The translations under genes were made by a program, and so were the position numbers. DNA of 64,000 bases from assembly GCA_037179515.1 (NCBI GenBank), contig JAXCGZ010020877.1:2501-66500 (forward strand). Direction: 5' to 3'. The notes under the pieces were generated by a model. It ran no database searches and had not been told where the DNA came from. It was given only the letters and a program-made list of their open reading frames with translations. Origin of the DNA: Halocaridina rubra. Lineage: Eukaryota > Arthropoda > Malacostraca > Decapoda > Atyidae. Below, one piece after another: positions 44,480 through 58,012 of the stretch (the first letter of the stretch is position 1; the number at the start of each line of letters is the position of its first letter).

Positions 44480-45428
44480 GTGCGATGGGTGGATTGCATA
44501 TTCCTAGACTTTCAGAAGGCATTTGATACGGTCCCACATGGGAGACTTATTATGAAGCTACAAGTAATGGCAAGAATAGGTGGTACTTTCTTGGAATGGA
44601 TACAAAATTAGATGGAAAGGAACAGTGGGTTAGAGTAAGACACTCACTGTCTGACTAGAGAAGGGTTGGTAGTGGGGTTCCAGATGGTTCAGTTTTGGCC
44701 ACTTCTGTTCCTTGTACACGTAAATAACCTACCAGAGTCGGTAAATTCATTCCTGAATACGTTTGCAGAATATGCAAAGATTGTGAAGAAAAAAAAAAGA
44801 GAGACGAGAGCAATGGTAGAGACCTTCAAGAGGACCTAAATAATCTGCAGGAGTGATCAGAAAAATGGCTAATGAAATTCAGTATATCTATATGTAAGGT
44901 ACCGAGACTGGGTACAAGTGCGACAAAGTCCAAGCATGGATACTCATTAGCAGGTGCCGATTTTCAAGGGACAGAGATTGAAAGAGATCTAGGAGTAAAC
45001 TTATAGGCAGATTTGTCTCCAGAAATGCATACAAATGGAATCATAAGGACAGCACATGCTTTCTTTGCAAGTAAGGGTAGCATTCGGACACATGGACAAG
45101 AAATATTAAGAAAAATTTGTTTTATGTGAGGCCAAAGATTGAATATGCAGCCTCCTTTTGGTATCCACACTTGGAAAAGCATATAAATAAACTAGAAAAA
45201 GGTCAATGACATGCTACAAAACTGGTGCCAGAAATACACAATCTCATTTATGAGGAGAGGCAGAGGGAATTTGACTTACCATCACTCATAGCTAGAAGAC
45301 TGAGGGGGGATATGGTGACAATTTTAAATTCCTTGATGGTCTTGACAGAGTGGATAGGGATCGATATTTTAATATGGCCAGCTTTAGAACTAGGGTAAGA
45401 AAACTTCTTTGCAGGATGCAAAGAAGAT
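44480..45428 (+). pseudogene. LINE family 1, copy G, 5' part
   Basis: Starts within the RT (DCIFLDFQKAFDTVPHGRL at nucleotide level) and runs through the VPQGS region and FADD region to the KKTSLQDV block, with frameshifts. It stops at 45428, where a Tigger transposon begins, and resumes at 47929. Confidence 0.88.
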
Positions 45429-47928
45429 CAAGAGGGTCCTAATGTTACATCAGAATCTGTTCCTGAGAAGTGACATGATCCAATTTTCAGCGTAAGTCGA
45501 AACACACATGAATACGAACCTAGGCCACCCACCTATTCTAACCCAGTAATAAACTTCATAATCTAAGACATAAAGACAGTACAAGTATACAATACAATAT
45601 TGCTTACCTATACTCCTGCAGTTGGCTTGTACACTGGAAGGGGCAAGGTAGGGAGAGACAGACTTATTGAGAGGAGGAAGCTGGAGAGGCAGGTGCTGAA
45701 TAGACTGGGGAAGGTGAGTCTGGAGAGGCTAAAGAACCAGCAGCAGATGCTGGAGATACTGGGGCAGGTGAGATTGGAGAGGCAAGAGAATCTGCAGTAC
45801 ATACTGGAGATACTGAGGAATGTAGTCTGTAAAGGCAGCTGAGGTCGATGGTACAGGATCAGTTGCTGGGGCTCTACCTTTAGGAAGAAACGGTTGAGGC
45901 ATGTCTGGAAGGATGCAATCTTCTCCTCCCAAATTTCCCTGTAACACCGCAGGGAATCCTTAGTGTACCTTGCAGTTTTGGGATCCTCAACCTCAAACCT
46001 TCTTCCTTGCCTGCTTGTAAGTTTCTTGGGTCCTGGGCTTGACATTTCTTCCTCCTCATCAATCAACTGCTACTCCAGATGAATGAGGTCCTTAGCAGAT
46101 AACTCCTCTCAATGTGATTTCAGCAGCTCTGTTACATTATCAGCCCCCACCTCCAACTTGAGCTCCTTATTCAGGGCAACAACGGTCTTGGAGTTAGCCT
46201 CATATGTCTCCTCAAAGACATAGAAGTCATTCACAAACAAGGGACAGTTTCTTCCTTACCCCATTCAACTTTGCCAGCTTAACTTCCTCCCAAAAGTCAG
46301 CAAACATTTTTTAAAGTCTGAAGAATATTGTAAGACTTCCAAAACTCTTTGAAAGTCAAGTTTTATTCTTTTCAGCTGACCTGAGAGTTGTAGTGATTGT
46401 CCTTCGGAGGTAGTAGGCTTTAAAAGAGGCAATGACCCCCTGATCCATTGGCTGTAACAGGCAGTGTATTAAGTGGAAGGTAAAGCACCTAGACATTAGG
46501 ATGAAAGACATCCAAATGGGTAGGGTGACCAAGAGCATTGTCCAGCACAAACAACGCCTTAGGGGGCAGACCCTTGGAAGCATAGTACCTCTCCACTTCT
46601 GGTACAAAATGATTGCTGAACCAGTCCTCGGAAATCTAGTGGGTTACCCAAGCCTTCCTGTTGGACTTCCAGCTGACAGGCAGTTGACCCTTCCAAGTGC
46701 CTTTGAGTGCCCTTGGATTTTCTGCCAAGTAAACCAACAAGGGCTTCAGCTAGAAGTTTCCAGCAGCATTAGCCCCCAAAAGCAAAGTCAGTCTCTCCTT
46801 GCAGACTTTACGGCCTGGTGCTGTCTTTTCCTCCATGGCAATGTATGTACGACTAAGCATCCGCTTCCAGAAGAAGTCTTACTCATTCACGTTAAACACT
46901 TTTTCAGCATGGTAACCCCCTCCCTAATTATCTCAGCCAACATACTAAGACAATTATTTGCTGCTTCCTCATAACTATTAGTAGCTTCACCTTGCACCTA
47001 AGGTTATGCAAATTAGCACGAGCCCTCAACCACATAAATCAACCCCTACTGGCTACAAACTCTTCACGTTCACTCCCTCCCCCCTTTTCCATTTTCATGG
47101 CATTAAACAATCTTTTTGCTTTCTTCTGAATCAAGAGGAAGCTCACTGGCATACGTTGTTGATGCTGGTCATCCAGCCAAAGCATTAATAACCTCTCCAT
47201 TTCAATCATTCGCCCACAACGCAACTTAGCAATCAAGGTGGACTTTTTCATAAATGCAGAACTTTTCACATGTGTAAGGATGCGATCTTTATCCTTAAGA
47301 ATCGTAGCCATGGTCAAACAGCTAAACCCAGTTAGTGGCCAATGTTCGTAGCAGTTTTACCCTTTGCCGACCATTTTACTACTACTAATTTAACTTCCAT
47401 GGTGATGGCTTTCCTTTTCTTTAAAGCACTGCCAAAACAAGAATCATCAATATGCTTGAGAGGCATAGTACAGGTCAATAAGTATCACAAACACAAGTGA
47501 AATAAATAAAAGAGCATATGAGCATGAGGACAATATGGCGTACGAGTGGGAACTGGGCAACACTTCTAATGTCGTGTGAGAACGTATTCTTTTGCCACGC
47601 TCAACAAACTGTTCCACATGAAGGTCGTATTTATGACTATGTATTTGGTAATTCTGTAAATAAATTCCATCTAATTCCATCAAATAACCAAATACATGAA
47701 ACAAATAAATGACTAAAACCATTATCTTGTTATATGTATAAAATAATGCTGCTTGATGCATATTCGTCCGTCACGCTTACAAAATCTTCAGCGTGTGAAG
47801 TTTGTATTTACCACGCAAACCACCCGTCGAAAATTTTTTTTATTAATAATTTAATAATAATTTATGGGAGCTATGCCATAACGATAAAACATCGTACACC
47901 GAAGACAGAGTAAACCCAAGAACCCCTG
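45429..47928 (-). mobile_element. Tigger/pogo DNA transposon, 2.5 kb, inserted in LINE copy G
   Basis: Left end CAAGAGGGTCCTAATG and right end (reverse complement) CAGGGGTTCTTGGG begin alike and are placed as imperfect terminal inverted repeats. A TA follows the right end (47929-47930); at the left only the T remains. Rejoining the flanks restores the LINE sequence across one TA, the known Tc1/mariner target. The transposase inside reads right to left. Confidence 0.88.
45608..47460 (-). pseudogene. Tigger transposase (TIGD1-like), degenerate
   Basis: Cut-and-paste transposase of the pogo group. In order: the CENP-B-type N-terminal part near 47400 (RKAITMEVKL), ATILKDKDRILTHVK and IIEMERLLMLWLDDQHQ-like text at 47039-47317, the core with LFWKRM-type block (here FFWKRMLSRTYIAMEEKTAP), LLLGANAAGNF, NPRALKGTWKGQLPVSWKSN, EDWFSNHFVPEVE, ALFVLDNALGHP (second Asp) and LLQPMDQGVIASFKAYYLRR. 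The first catalytic Asp, in the NADE-type block, is Asn here (NVNE), and a stop follows. At least two frameshifts and several stops. An acidic tail DEEEEMSSPG lies near 46050. Confidence 0.9.
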
Positions 47929-48124
47929 TATTTTTTTAGTGTAAGAAAAGTTGTATGATTGGAATTTGATAAGCGAGGTGGTAGTTAATGCTAACTGAAT
48001 TCATAGTTTTAAGGACAAATATAAAAAGTATCTTTGAGTATAAAAGTGAAACCGACCATGAGACGGCGAGCTATGAGCACAGGGCTCTTTCCCATAAGCA
48101 TTATTAGATAATTACACGCACACA
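47929..48124 (+). pseudogene. LINE family 1, copy G, 3' part
   Basis: Continues with TTTTTAGTGTAAGA, the FFSVR block, then the 3' UTR (GAGACGGCGAGCTATGAGCA) and tail ATAATTACACGCACACAC. It joins copy H directly. Confidence 0.88.
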
Positions 48125-48585
48125 CATCTGCACATGAAAAAGCATACAAAAAAAAGCTGGAAAAAAATCACAGATATGCTACGAAACTGGTGCCAGATAT
48201 ATGCAAACACAGTTATAAAGAAGCTAAGGTACTTGGACTTATGATCACTCGATGCTAGAAGAATGAGGGGAGATATGGTGAAGGTTTAAAATTCTTTCAT
48301 GGTATTGACAGAGTGGATAGGGATCAATATATTGATATGGCTGGCTCTAGAACTATAGATCATAGCTTTAAGCTTAGAAAGAAAACTTCTTCGCAGGATG
48401 TACAGAAGTACTTTTTTAGCGTATGAATAGTTGATGTTGGAATTAGCTAAGTAAGGAGGTAGTTAATGCTAACTCAATTCATGGTTTTAAGGACAAATAT
48501 GGTAAGTATTAGAGAATAAAAATGGAACTGACCTGGAGACGGGGAGTTACGAGCATAGGGTTTTTCCCGTAAGCACAATCAGGTA

Positions 48586-48587
<2 letters not shown>
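48125..48587 (+). pseudogene. LINE family 1, copy H (3' fragment)
   Basis: Starts truncated just before the LEKVQRHATKLVPE-coding block (AATCACAGATATGCTACGAA) and runs through the C-terminal domain and 3' UTR to ATCAGGTAATTACACACAC. The tail grades into an (AC)n run. Confidence 0.88.

Positions 48588-48630
<43 letters not shown>
48588..48630. repeat. (AC)n microsatellite, LINE tail
   Basis: Perfect AC run continuous with the 3' tail of copy H. Confidence 0.95.
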
Positions 48631-48635
<5 letters not shown>

Positions 48636-48874
48636 CAAAACGGAAGAGTATTTATTGACTGTTTATTGGTGATTAACTTGATCCTGTGATTGCCTATTTT
48701 GGTTTAAAACTGGATTTTTAGACACTTTATTCTGAAATGATTAGTAGAGCAGTTAGAGATGAATAACTAAGACTAATATCACTCATCTACAATTTTCTCT
48801 AGGTGGCAAGCGTTTTTCAGGCTTTGATTTTCCTCAGTTGCATGGTCAAGCTTTTCCTCATGTGGGTTTTCATT
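48631..48874. other. Unassigned DNA
   Basis: Nothing recognised. Confidence 0.5.
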
Positions 48875-49432
48875 ACACTCAACCCTTGATTTAAGAGACC
48901 TCACTTCAACGAAATTCGAAATTAATTTAAAAAAAATCCTGGGTAAGAGGCTACATTAGGATTTTTAGTTTAGAGTTAGAATTTTTCATTTTAAAAGCTC
49001 CATGTATGCCACTGACGACCAAGTGCCACTGACAGATGCTTCGAGAGCTGGCCGTTAGTTGGCATTTGCACAGACCGTCACTTGTTTCTAGTATATCGGC
49101 GGTAGTGCCATGCGTCCAGATATTTTGCGCATCTTTCATTCATGAAGTCTAGTGTGCATCGCTGATTGCTTGCTGCTACTGACTTTGGCTTCAAGAGCTG
49201 GCCGCTAACTGGAGCTGGTGCAGGCCCTGTCTCTTTACCTCAGTGGTAATGAAACATGTTTGTTCACTACTGTTCCAGTGCTTTTGTGTCTCATTTACTT
49301 CTTTCACTTCTTTAGTGATCATATTTATAGTGAATTTCTAAAACCATGTCGTTTATAGGAAAAGAAGAAAATCGTCAAAGTAAGTGTAGCTCAAAAGCTT
49401 GAGGTGATTAAAAAAAAGTAGGACGTGGGCAC
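48875..49432 (+). mobile_element. Second Tigger/pogo transposon, 5' part only
   Basis: Starts CACTCAACCCTTGATTTAAG, the kind of terminal sequence found in Tigger elements, followed by a 5' UTR. A transposase start follows at about 49363-49420 reading KIVKVSVAQKLEVIKKK, a stop, then DVGT, which matches the CENP-B-like N-terminal helix-turn-helix. The hAT element at 49433 interrupts it. After the hAT only a few bases (NVAYQWG in frame) remain before a (GA)n microsatellite. Confidence 0.7.
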
Positions 49433-50029
49433 CAGTGTTGCCGCTTTGTGGATAATATCCACAAATTTGGGGATAAAATCAGCCTTTGTGGATCACTTTG
49501 TGGATTCAAAATCTGAAAACAGAATTTGTGGATATTTTTTGTAGATATTTAGCTGTACATGGATATTTTTGTGGAAATTTAATATTGTGTGGATTTTTTT
49601 GTGGAGAAAGGAAGTTATATCCATGCAGAAAGCAAAAAAAAAAAATACATAAAAATGAAATTATATAGAAAACCTTTCTGCAATATTAAAACATGTAGAA
49701 CTCATGTTTCCATTCTGCCGGTTTTCCTGACATTGGTACTTGAAACCTATTACCAAATATTCAAATGTTACAAACGTATCATATGCGTATTGCAATAATG
49801 GCTCGTATCATTCCTTTCTACGACCGATGTTGCTTGTGCGATTCTGCACGACCAGGCCCCAGTAACCACTGACCAGTAAGTTCAATCGCCGGTCAGTCAA
49901 AACTCTGCCCTACTTTTCTTAATTAGACCTTCAGAAAGTGGCTCAGTCATGAGTGATAAGAAATATAACCATTGATATCGTTCTGCTAGGGAAAATGATT
50001 CCAGATTCAAAGGTATTTAGAATTTTTTT

Positions 50030-50033
<4 letters not shown>

Positions 50034-50114
<81 letters not shown>
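50034..50114. repeat. (AT)n microsatellite inside the hAT element
   Basis: Perfect AT run in the non-coding left part of the element. Confidence 0.97.
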
Positions 50115-50119
<5 letters not shown>

Positions 50120-50448
50120 TACCTTGTTTATAGAATTATTTTGATTTGTATATTGTGCAGTTTTATGATTAATTGCAAACTTGTTTTTGTTTAATATGCA
50201 GTTATAATTATTTAACCAAGAAACATACCATTATTGGGGAGGGCTAGGTAGAGGAACTCATTTTGAAAGAGCAAAAGGTCTCAGTTTCTAATGCAAAATG
50301 AGTCCCTAATTTAGAAAATGAAATCCATTTTTTGGTTAAATATGTATGCCATCATATACATTTGCTTAGTTATTTATTTGTGATTAAATTTATGAATATG
50401 GTTGAAAACTTTGAACGAATAGTACATTCTATATTCAACTATAATTAC

Positions 50449-52340
50449 AGGATGGCTACAACCATATCCTGGGGATGCTACAAAGGCCAGATGCAAGGCC
50501 TGTGGGACAGTTGTACAAGCCCACATGAAGTCACTTGTGACTCATGCTTCAGGGAAGAAACATATGGACACTATAAAATCATCAGGAAGTAAAGTGCAAG
50601 TATCCATAAAGGATAGTCTCCAGCCAGTGGTGAATGACCCTTCAAAAGTAGCAGAGTTGAAACTAGCAGTTTATGTGACAGAACATTCATTTAACTTATC
50701 AATAGATCATTAGGGTGAACTGATTCCTCTGCTAGATCAAAAGTAAAATGTTTTGAAAAAAATAAAGTTGCACCACACTAAATGTTCCAGATTACAGAAA
50801 TATGTACTTGCACCAAGTTTCACCACACAACTGATGGAATAAATTAGAGACCAGCCTTTTAGTTTGATAATTGATGAGAGTACAAATGAAGCTAAAATTT
50901 CATGTTTAGCTTTAAGCATTCGGTTTTTCAGTCCAAAAAAAGGGAGCAATCGTTGACACCTTCTACAGACTTGTTCCCCGTAAAAATGCTACTGCAGAAA
51001 CTGTATATAGGACTGTAATAGATCGTTTGGAGGAGGACATCTTGGATATTCATAAACTAATTGGAATTGGTACAGATGGAGCTAATTCTATGGTTGGACG
51101 CACTCACTCTCTTATAACATTATTGAGACAGGATAATCCAGAGATCACATTAATCAAGAGTGTATGTCATTTGCTTCATTTAGTAGCAATTAAAGCATGT
51201 GATGGGCTTCCCACAATTCTTGACCATATAGTAAAAGAGACACACACATGGTTTGCTAACAGCCCAAAAAGAATGCACACTCACAGTGAGTTGTAGTTAG
51301 TTTTAGAAAACTTTGTACCAAAAAGAGTTCCAGGGTTAGCTAGCACACGCTGGCTGTCTCGTTTAGAGGCAGTAACTGTAATTCTGGATCAATGGGATGC
51401 ACTTAAGCTCCATTTCAAAATATCTGCTACAAATGAACGCTGCCATACAACACATCAACTTAGCCAAGCATATAATGATAATCAGAATAAACTCTACCTT
51501 TTGTTTGTTCGTAAGACTCTCAAGGAAGTTGTAGGAGTAAACAAACTTTTTCAAGGTTAGAATGTAGACATCACGAAGCTTACAGAGGAATTCGATATGT
51601 ACCTAAATATTATGCAAATTGTAGTTGAACCAGAATTTCTTTCAAAATGCCGAAACGAAAGTCTTCCTAAGCTTGAATATACGAGCTATCTCTTGCCACC
51701 GAATGTTATTAACTTTGGATACGAATTCAATGCCTATGTTAATGCCTGTCCTTTAAATAACAACCAAATAATGTATGCGAAAGATCGTTGTAAAAAATAT
51801 CCGTTAGAACTTCTAAATCAAGTACAGATGCGATTGCCTGACAATGCTGAAACTCTGTTAATACTTAAGAAACTCCATCCTGCAATTGCTACTTCTCAGC
51901 ACAGACTCTATTGTGCCAATTGCCTATAGATATCAATCAACCTTCACAGATATGGATAGCTTGGAAAATGAATGTAAAGTTGTGAACTTAGATCAGTGGC
52001 CCAAGTCATGTTTGAAAAACAGTGTTTGTTTCTGGTCTGAAGTGAGAGAGAAAAATAATTCTGCAGGGGAACCAAAATACCCCAATATTTCATGTTTAGC
52101 ATTGTCTTTATTTGCATTACCTTTCTCTAATGCCTCTGGTGAGCTCATATTTTCGCAGATGAATGTCGTGCACAGCAATCTTAGAAATCGGTTCAGTGTA
52201 AGATCTGTATAAGCAATTCTTCAAATAAAATATGGATTATCTCTTCAAGGAAAGTCCTGTGTTAATTTTGAGCCATCTTTGGATATGTTAAGAAATTTCA
52301 ATGCAAAGAGATATGCAGAAGGTGATGAACAATAAGAAAT
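50449..52340 (+). pseudogene. hAT transposase with BED-type zinc finger
   Basis: A possible 3' splice site (TTACAG at about 50444-50449) precedes the coding part. BED-like finger: GWLQPYPGDATKARCKACG followed by HMKSLVTHASGKKH, giving the Cys-Cys-His-His set. The core shows FSLIIDESTNEAKISCLALS (first Asp block), LIGIGTDGANSMVGR (second Asp block) and VCHLLHLVAIKACDGLP. The C-terminal hAT dimerisation region reads ALPFSNASGELIFSQMNVVH and SNLRNRFSVRSV in another frame. Stops at about 50711, 50742, 50840, 51294 and 51557, and a frameshift near 51900, show it is dead. Similar in type to ZBED/SCAND3-like hAT proteins. Confidence 0.88.
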
Positions 52341-52836
52341 TGTATCCCTAGAACTAGATGCACAATAATAAGTAGCATATTTGAAACAAAAGGATGATTT
52401 TAATTTCAGTTATATCTTCATACCAAATATTTACACTTAGGTAAAAAAAAAAAAAATAAATAAATAAATAAATAAAAAGATGCAGAATGCTTTAATTTCA
52501 TAGAGATTATTATTTTGATTTCAGTTATTTTTCCAAGATTTTTTTTTTTAAATATAAAGCTTACATTTTATAAAGTGACTATGATTAAATTAATAAATTT
52601 AATATTACAAAAAATGTATTTTGATTTCACTTAAAACAAGTTTCTTTATGCGAATCAAGTCAAATAATGTAATGCCACGATAAAACTTTATTTCATTATC
52701 ATGTAGTAAAAAAAAAATTGTGGATTAATTTGTGGAATATTGATTTTTTGTGTGGATATTTTGTGGATAAAATGTAACCTGTACGTGGATCATGAGTGAG
52801 AGCAAAGTGGCAACACTAAACGTGGCATATCAGTGG

Positions 52837-54413
<1,577 letters not shown>

Positions 54414-57400
54414 CTAAGTCCTAGGTTCGAGTCCCGGTCGGGGTAAAAAATGATTCATGTTTTCACATATGTAATGTGCTTATTCGGTTATTTCATGGCC
54501 CGAATGAGATTGGGAATTGAATTAAATGCTAAAATGAAACCACGAGTGAGGTTGGCGAATCTGTAATATGAACATAGTGGCATTCAGCTAGAATGCATTC
54601 ATTCCTAAGTATAGCAGATATAAGCTATAAGGTTGGATTCCTTTTAACCTTCTGTGGTGTAGTGATAGCGCCTTGACTTAGTAATCATAAGTCCTAGGTT
54701 CGAGTCCCGGTCGGTGTAAAAAATTATTCATGTTTTCACATATGTAATGTGCTTACTTGGTTATTTCATGGGCCAAATGAGATTGGGAATTGAATTAAAT
54801 GCTAAAATGAAGCCACGAGTGAGGTTGGGGAATCTGTAATATGAACATAGTGGTATTCAGATAGAATGCGTTCATTCCTAGGTATAGCAGATATAAGCTA
54901 TAAGGTTGGATTCCTTTTAACCTTCTGTAGTGTAGTGGTAGCGCCTTGACTTAGTAATCATAAGTCCTAGGTTCGAGTCCCGGTCGGGGTAAAAAATGAT
55001 TCATGTTTTCACATATGTAATGTGCTTATTTGGTTATTTAATGACCCGAATGAGATTGGGAATTCAATTAAATGCTAAAATGAATCCACGAGTGAGGTTG
55101 GGGAATCTGTAATATGAACATAGTGGCATTCAGATAGAATGCGTTCATTCCTAAGTATAGCAGATAAAAGCTAAAAGGTTGGATTCCTTTTAACCTTCTG
55201 TGGTGTAGTGGTAGCGCCTTGACTTAGTAATCATAAGTCCTAGGTTCGAGTCCCAGTCAGGGTAAAAAAATGATTCATGTTTTCAAATATGTAATGTGCT
55301 TATTTGGTTATTTCATGGCCCGAATGAGATTGGGAATTGAATTAAATGCTAAAATGAAGCCACGAGTGAGGTTGGGGAATCTGTAATATGAACATAGTGA
55401 CAATCAGATAGAATGCGTTCATTCCTAAGTATAGCAGATATAAGTTATAAGGTTGGATTCCTTTTAACCTTCTGTGGTGTAGTGGTAGCGCCTTGACTTA
55501 GTAATCATAAGTCCTAGGTTCGAGTACCAGTCGGGGTAAAAAAATGATTCATGCTTTCACATATGTAATGTGCTTATTTGGTTATTTCATGGCCCGAATG
55601 ATATTGGGAATTGTATTAAATGCTAAAATGAAGCCAAGAGTGAGGTTGGGGAATCTGTAATATGAACATAGTGGCATTCAGATAGAATGCGTTCATTCCT
55701 ATGTATAGCAGATATAAGCTATAAGGTTGGATTCCTTTTAACCTTCTGTGGTGTAGTGGTAGTGCCTTGACTTAGTAATCGTAAGTCCTAGGTTCGACTC
55801 CCAGTCGGGTTAAAAGATCATTCATGTTTTCACATATGTAATGTCCTTATTTGGTTATTTCATGGCCCGAATGAGATTGGGAATTGAATTAAATGCTAAA
55901 ATGAAGCCACGAGTGAGGTTGGGGAATCTGTAATATGAACATAGTGGCATTCAGATAGAATGCGTTCATTCCTAAGTATAGCAGATATAAGCTATAAGGT
56001 TGGATTCCTGTTAACCTTCTGTGGTGTAGTGGTAACGCCTTGACTTGGTAATTATAAGTCCTAGGTTCGAGTCCCGGTTGGGGTAAAAAATGATTCATGT
56101 TTTCAAATATGTAATGTGTTTATTTGGTTATTTTATGGCCTGAATGAGATTGGGAATTGAATTAAATGCTAAAATGAAGCTACGAGTGAGGTTGGGGAAT
56201 CTGTAATATGAACATAGTGGCATTCAGATAGAATGCATTCCTTCCTAAGTATAGTAGATATAAGCTATAAGGTTGGATTCCTGTTAACCTTCTGTGGTGT
56301 AGTGGTAGCGCCTTGACTTAGTAATCATAAGTCCTAGGTTCGAGTCCTGGTCGGGGTAAAAAATGATTCATGTTTTTACACATGTAATGTGCTTATTCGG
56401 TTATTTCATGGCCCGAATGAGATTGGGAATTGAATTAAACGCTAAAATGAATCCACGAGTAAGGTTGGGGAATCTGTAATATGAACATAGTGTCATTCAG
56501 ATAGAATGCGTTCATTCCTAAGTATAGCAGATATAAGCTATAAGGTTGGATTCCTATTAACCTTCTGTGGTGTAGCAGTAGCGCCTTGACTTAGTAATCA
56601 TAAGTCCTAGTTCGAGTCCTGGTCAGGGTAAAAAAAATGATTCATGTTTTCATATATGTAATGTGCTTATTTGGTTATTTCATGGCCCGAATGAGATTGG
56701 GAATTGAATTAAATGATAAAATGAAGCCACGAGTGAAGCTGGGGAATCTGTAATATGAACATAGTGTCATTCAGATAGAATGCGTTCATTCCTAAGTATA
56801 GCAGATATAAGCTATAAGGTTGGATTCCTTATAACCTTTTGTGGTGTAGTGGTTGCGCCTTGACTTAGTTATCATAAGTCCTAGGTTCGAGTACCAATCG
56901 GGGTAAAAAAATAATTCATGCTTTCACATATGTAATGTGCTTATTTGGTTATTTCATGGCCCGAATGAGATTGGGAATAGCATTAAATGCTAAAATGAAG
57001 CCACGAGTGAGGTTGGGGAATCTGTAATATGAACATAGTGGCATTCAGATAGAATGCGTTCATTCTTAAGTATAGCAGATATAAGCTATAACGTTGGATT
57101 CCTTTTAACCTTCTGTGGTGTAGTGGTAGCGCCTTGACTTAGTAATCATAAGTCCTAGGTTCGAGTCCCGGTCGGGGTAAAAAAAAAAATGATTCATGTT
57201 TTCAAATATGTAATATGCTTATTTGGTTATTTCATGGCCCTAATGAGATTGGGAATTGAATTAAATGCTAAAATGAAGCTACTCTTGAGGTTGGGGAATC
57301 TGTAATATGAACATAGTGGCATTCATATAGAATGCGTTCATTCCTAAGTATAGCAGATATAAGCTATAAGGCTGGGTTCCTTTTAACCTTCTGTGGTGTA

Positions 57401-57772
57401 GTGGTAGCGCCTTGACTTAGTAATCATAAGTCCTAGGTTCGAGTCCCGGTCGGGGTAAAAAATGATTCATGTTTTCACATATGTAATGTGCTTATTTGGT
57501 TATTTCATGGCCCGAATGAGATTGGGAATTGAATTAAATGCTAAAATGTAGCCACGAGTGAGGTTGGGGAATCTGTAATATGAACATAGTGGCATTCAGA
57601 TAGAATGCGTTCATTCTTAAGTATAGCAGATATAAGCTATAAGGTTGGATTCCTTTTAACCTTCTGTGGTGTAGTGGTAACGCCTTGACTTAGTAATCAT
57701 AAGTCCTAGGTTCGAGTCCCGGTCGGGGTAAAAAATTATTCATGTTTTCACATATGTAATGTGCTTATTTGG

Positions 57773-57773
<1 letters not shown>
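54414..57773 (+). repeat. tRNA-like tandem array, plus-oriented part
   Basis: About twelve units in the opposite orientation to 53101-54413. Heads start at 54654, 54927, 55200, 55474, 55748, 56021, 56294, 56567, 56841, 57115, 57393 and 57666, plus a headless piece at 54414. A or B boxes are mutated in several (for example 54654 and 54927). The last unit is cut by an AT tract after TTATTTGGTTAT. Confidence 0.93.

Positions 57774-57870
<97 letters not shown>
57774..57870. repeat. (AT)n with a short (ATGT)n end
   Basis: AT run to about 57858 followed by ATGTATGTATGC. Confidence 0.97.
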
Positions 57871-57884
57871 GCATGTATGTGTAT

Positions 57885-57999
57885 TTATCTAGTTGTGTTT
57901 ACGGGTAAGAGCCCCAAGATAGTAACCTCGTCTCCAGATCGGTTCCATTTTGTACTTAGTGATACTAATCATATTTGTCCTTAAAACTATGGATTGAGT
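57885..57999 (-). pseudogene. LINE family 1, copy I (3' end only)
   Basis: About 115 bp of 3' UTR, from the tail at 57890 to CCATAGTTTTAAGGACAAAT in its sense direction. The truncated 5' end meets a GT/AT tract and then the 3' tail of copy J. Confidence 0.85.
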
Positions 58000-58012
58000 G
58001 TGTGTGTATATA

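Larger units (their letters stand above)
49433..52818 (+). mobile_element. hAT DNA transposon, 3.4 kb, inserted in the second Tigger
   Basis: Terminal inverted repeats: CAGTGTTGCCGCTTTG at 49433-49448 and CAAAGTGGCAACACTA at 52803-52818, 14 of 16 positions complementary. CAGTGTTG is a typical hAT end. Possible imperfect target duplication around ACGTGGGCA on the left and ACGTGGCA on the right. Both subterminal regions carry TTGTGGAT-type repeats (at least four within 49445-49540, at least two at 52718-52770), which are likely transposase binding sites. The transposase inside is degenerate. An AT microsatellite sits at 50034-50114. Confidence 0.85.

Noticed and set aside
47518..47712. 64-codon plus-strand frame near the Tigger 5' end
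   Set aside because: Lies antisense in the Tigger 5' untranslated part; no motif.
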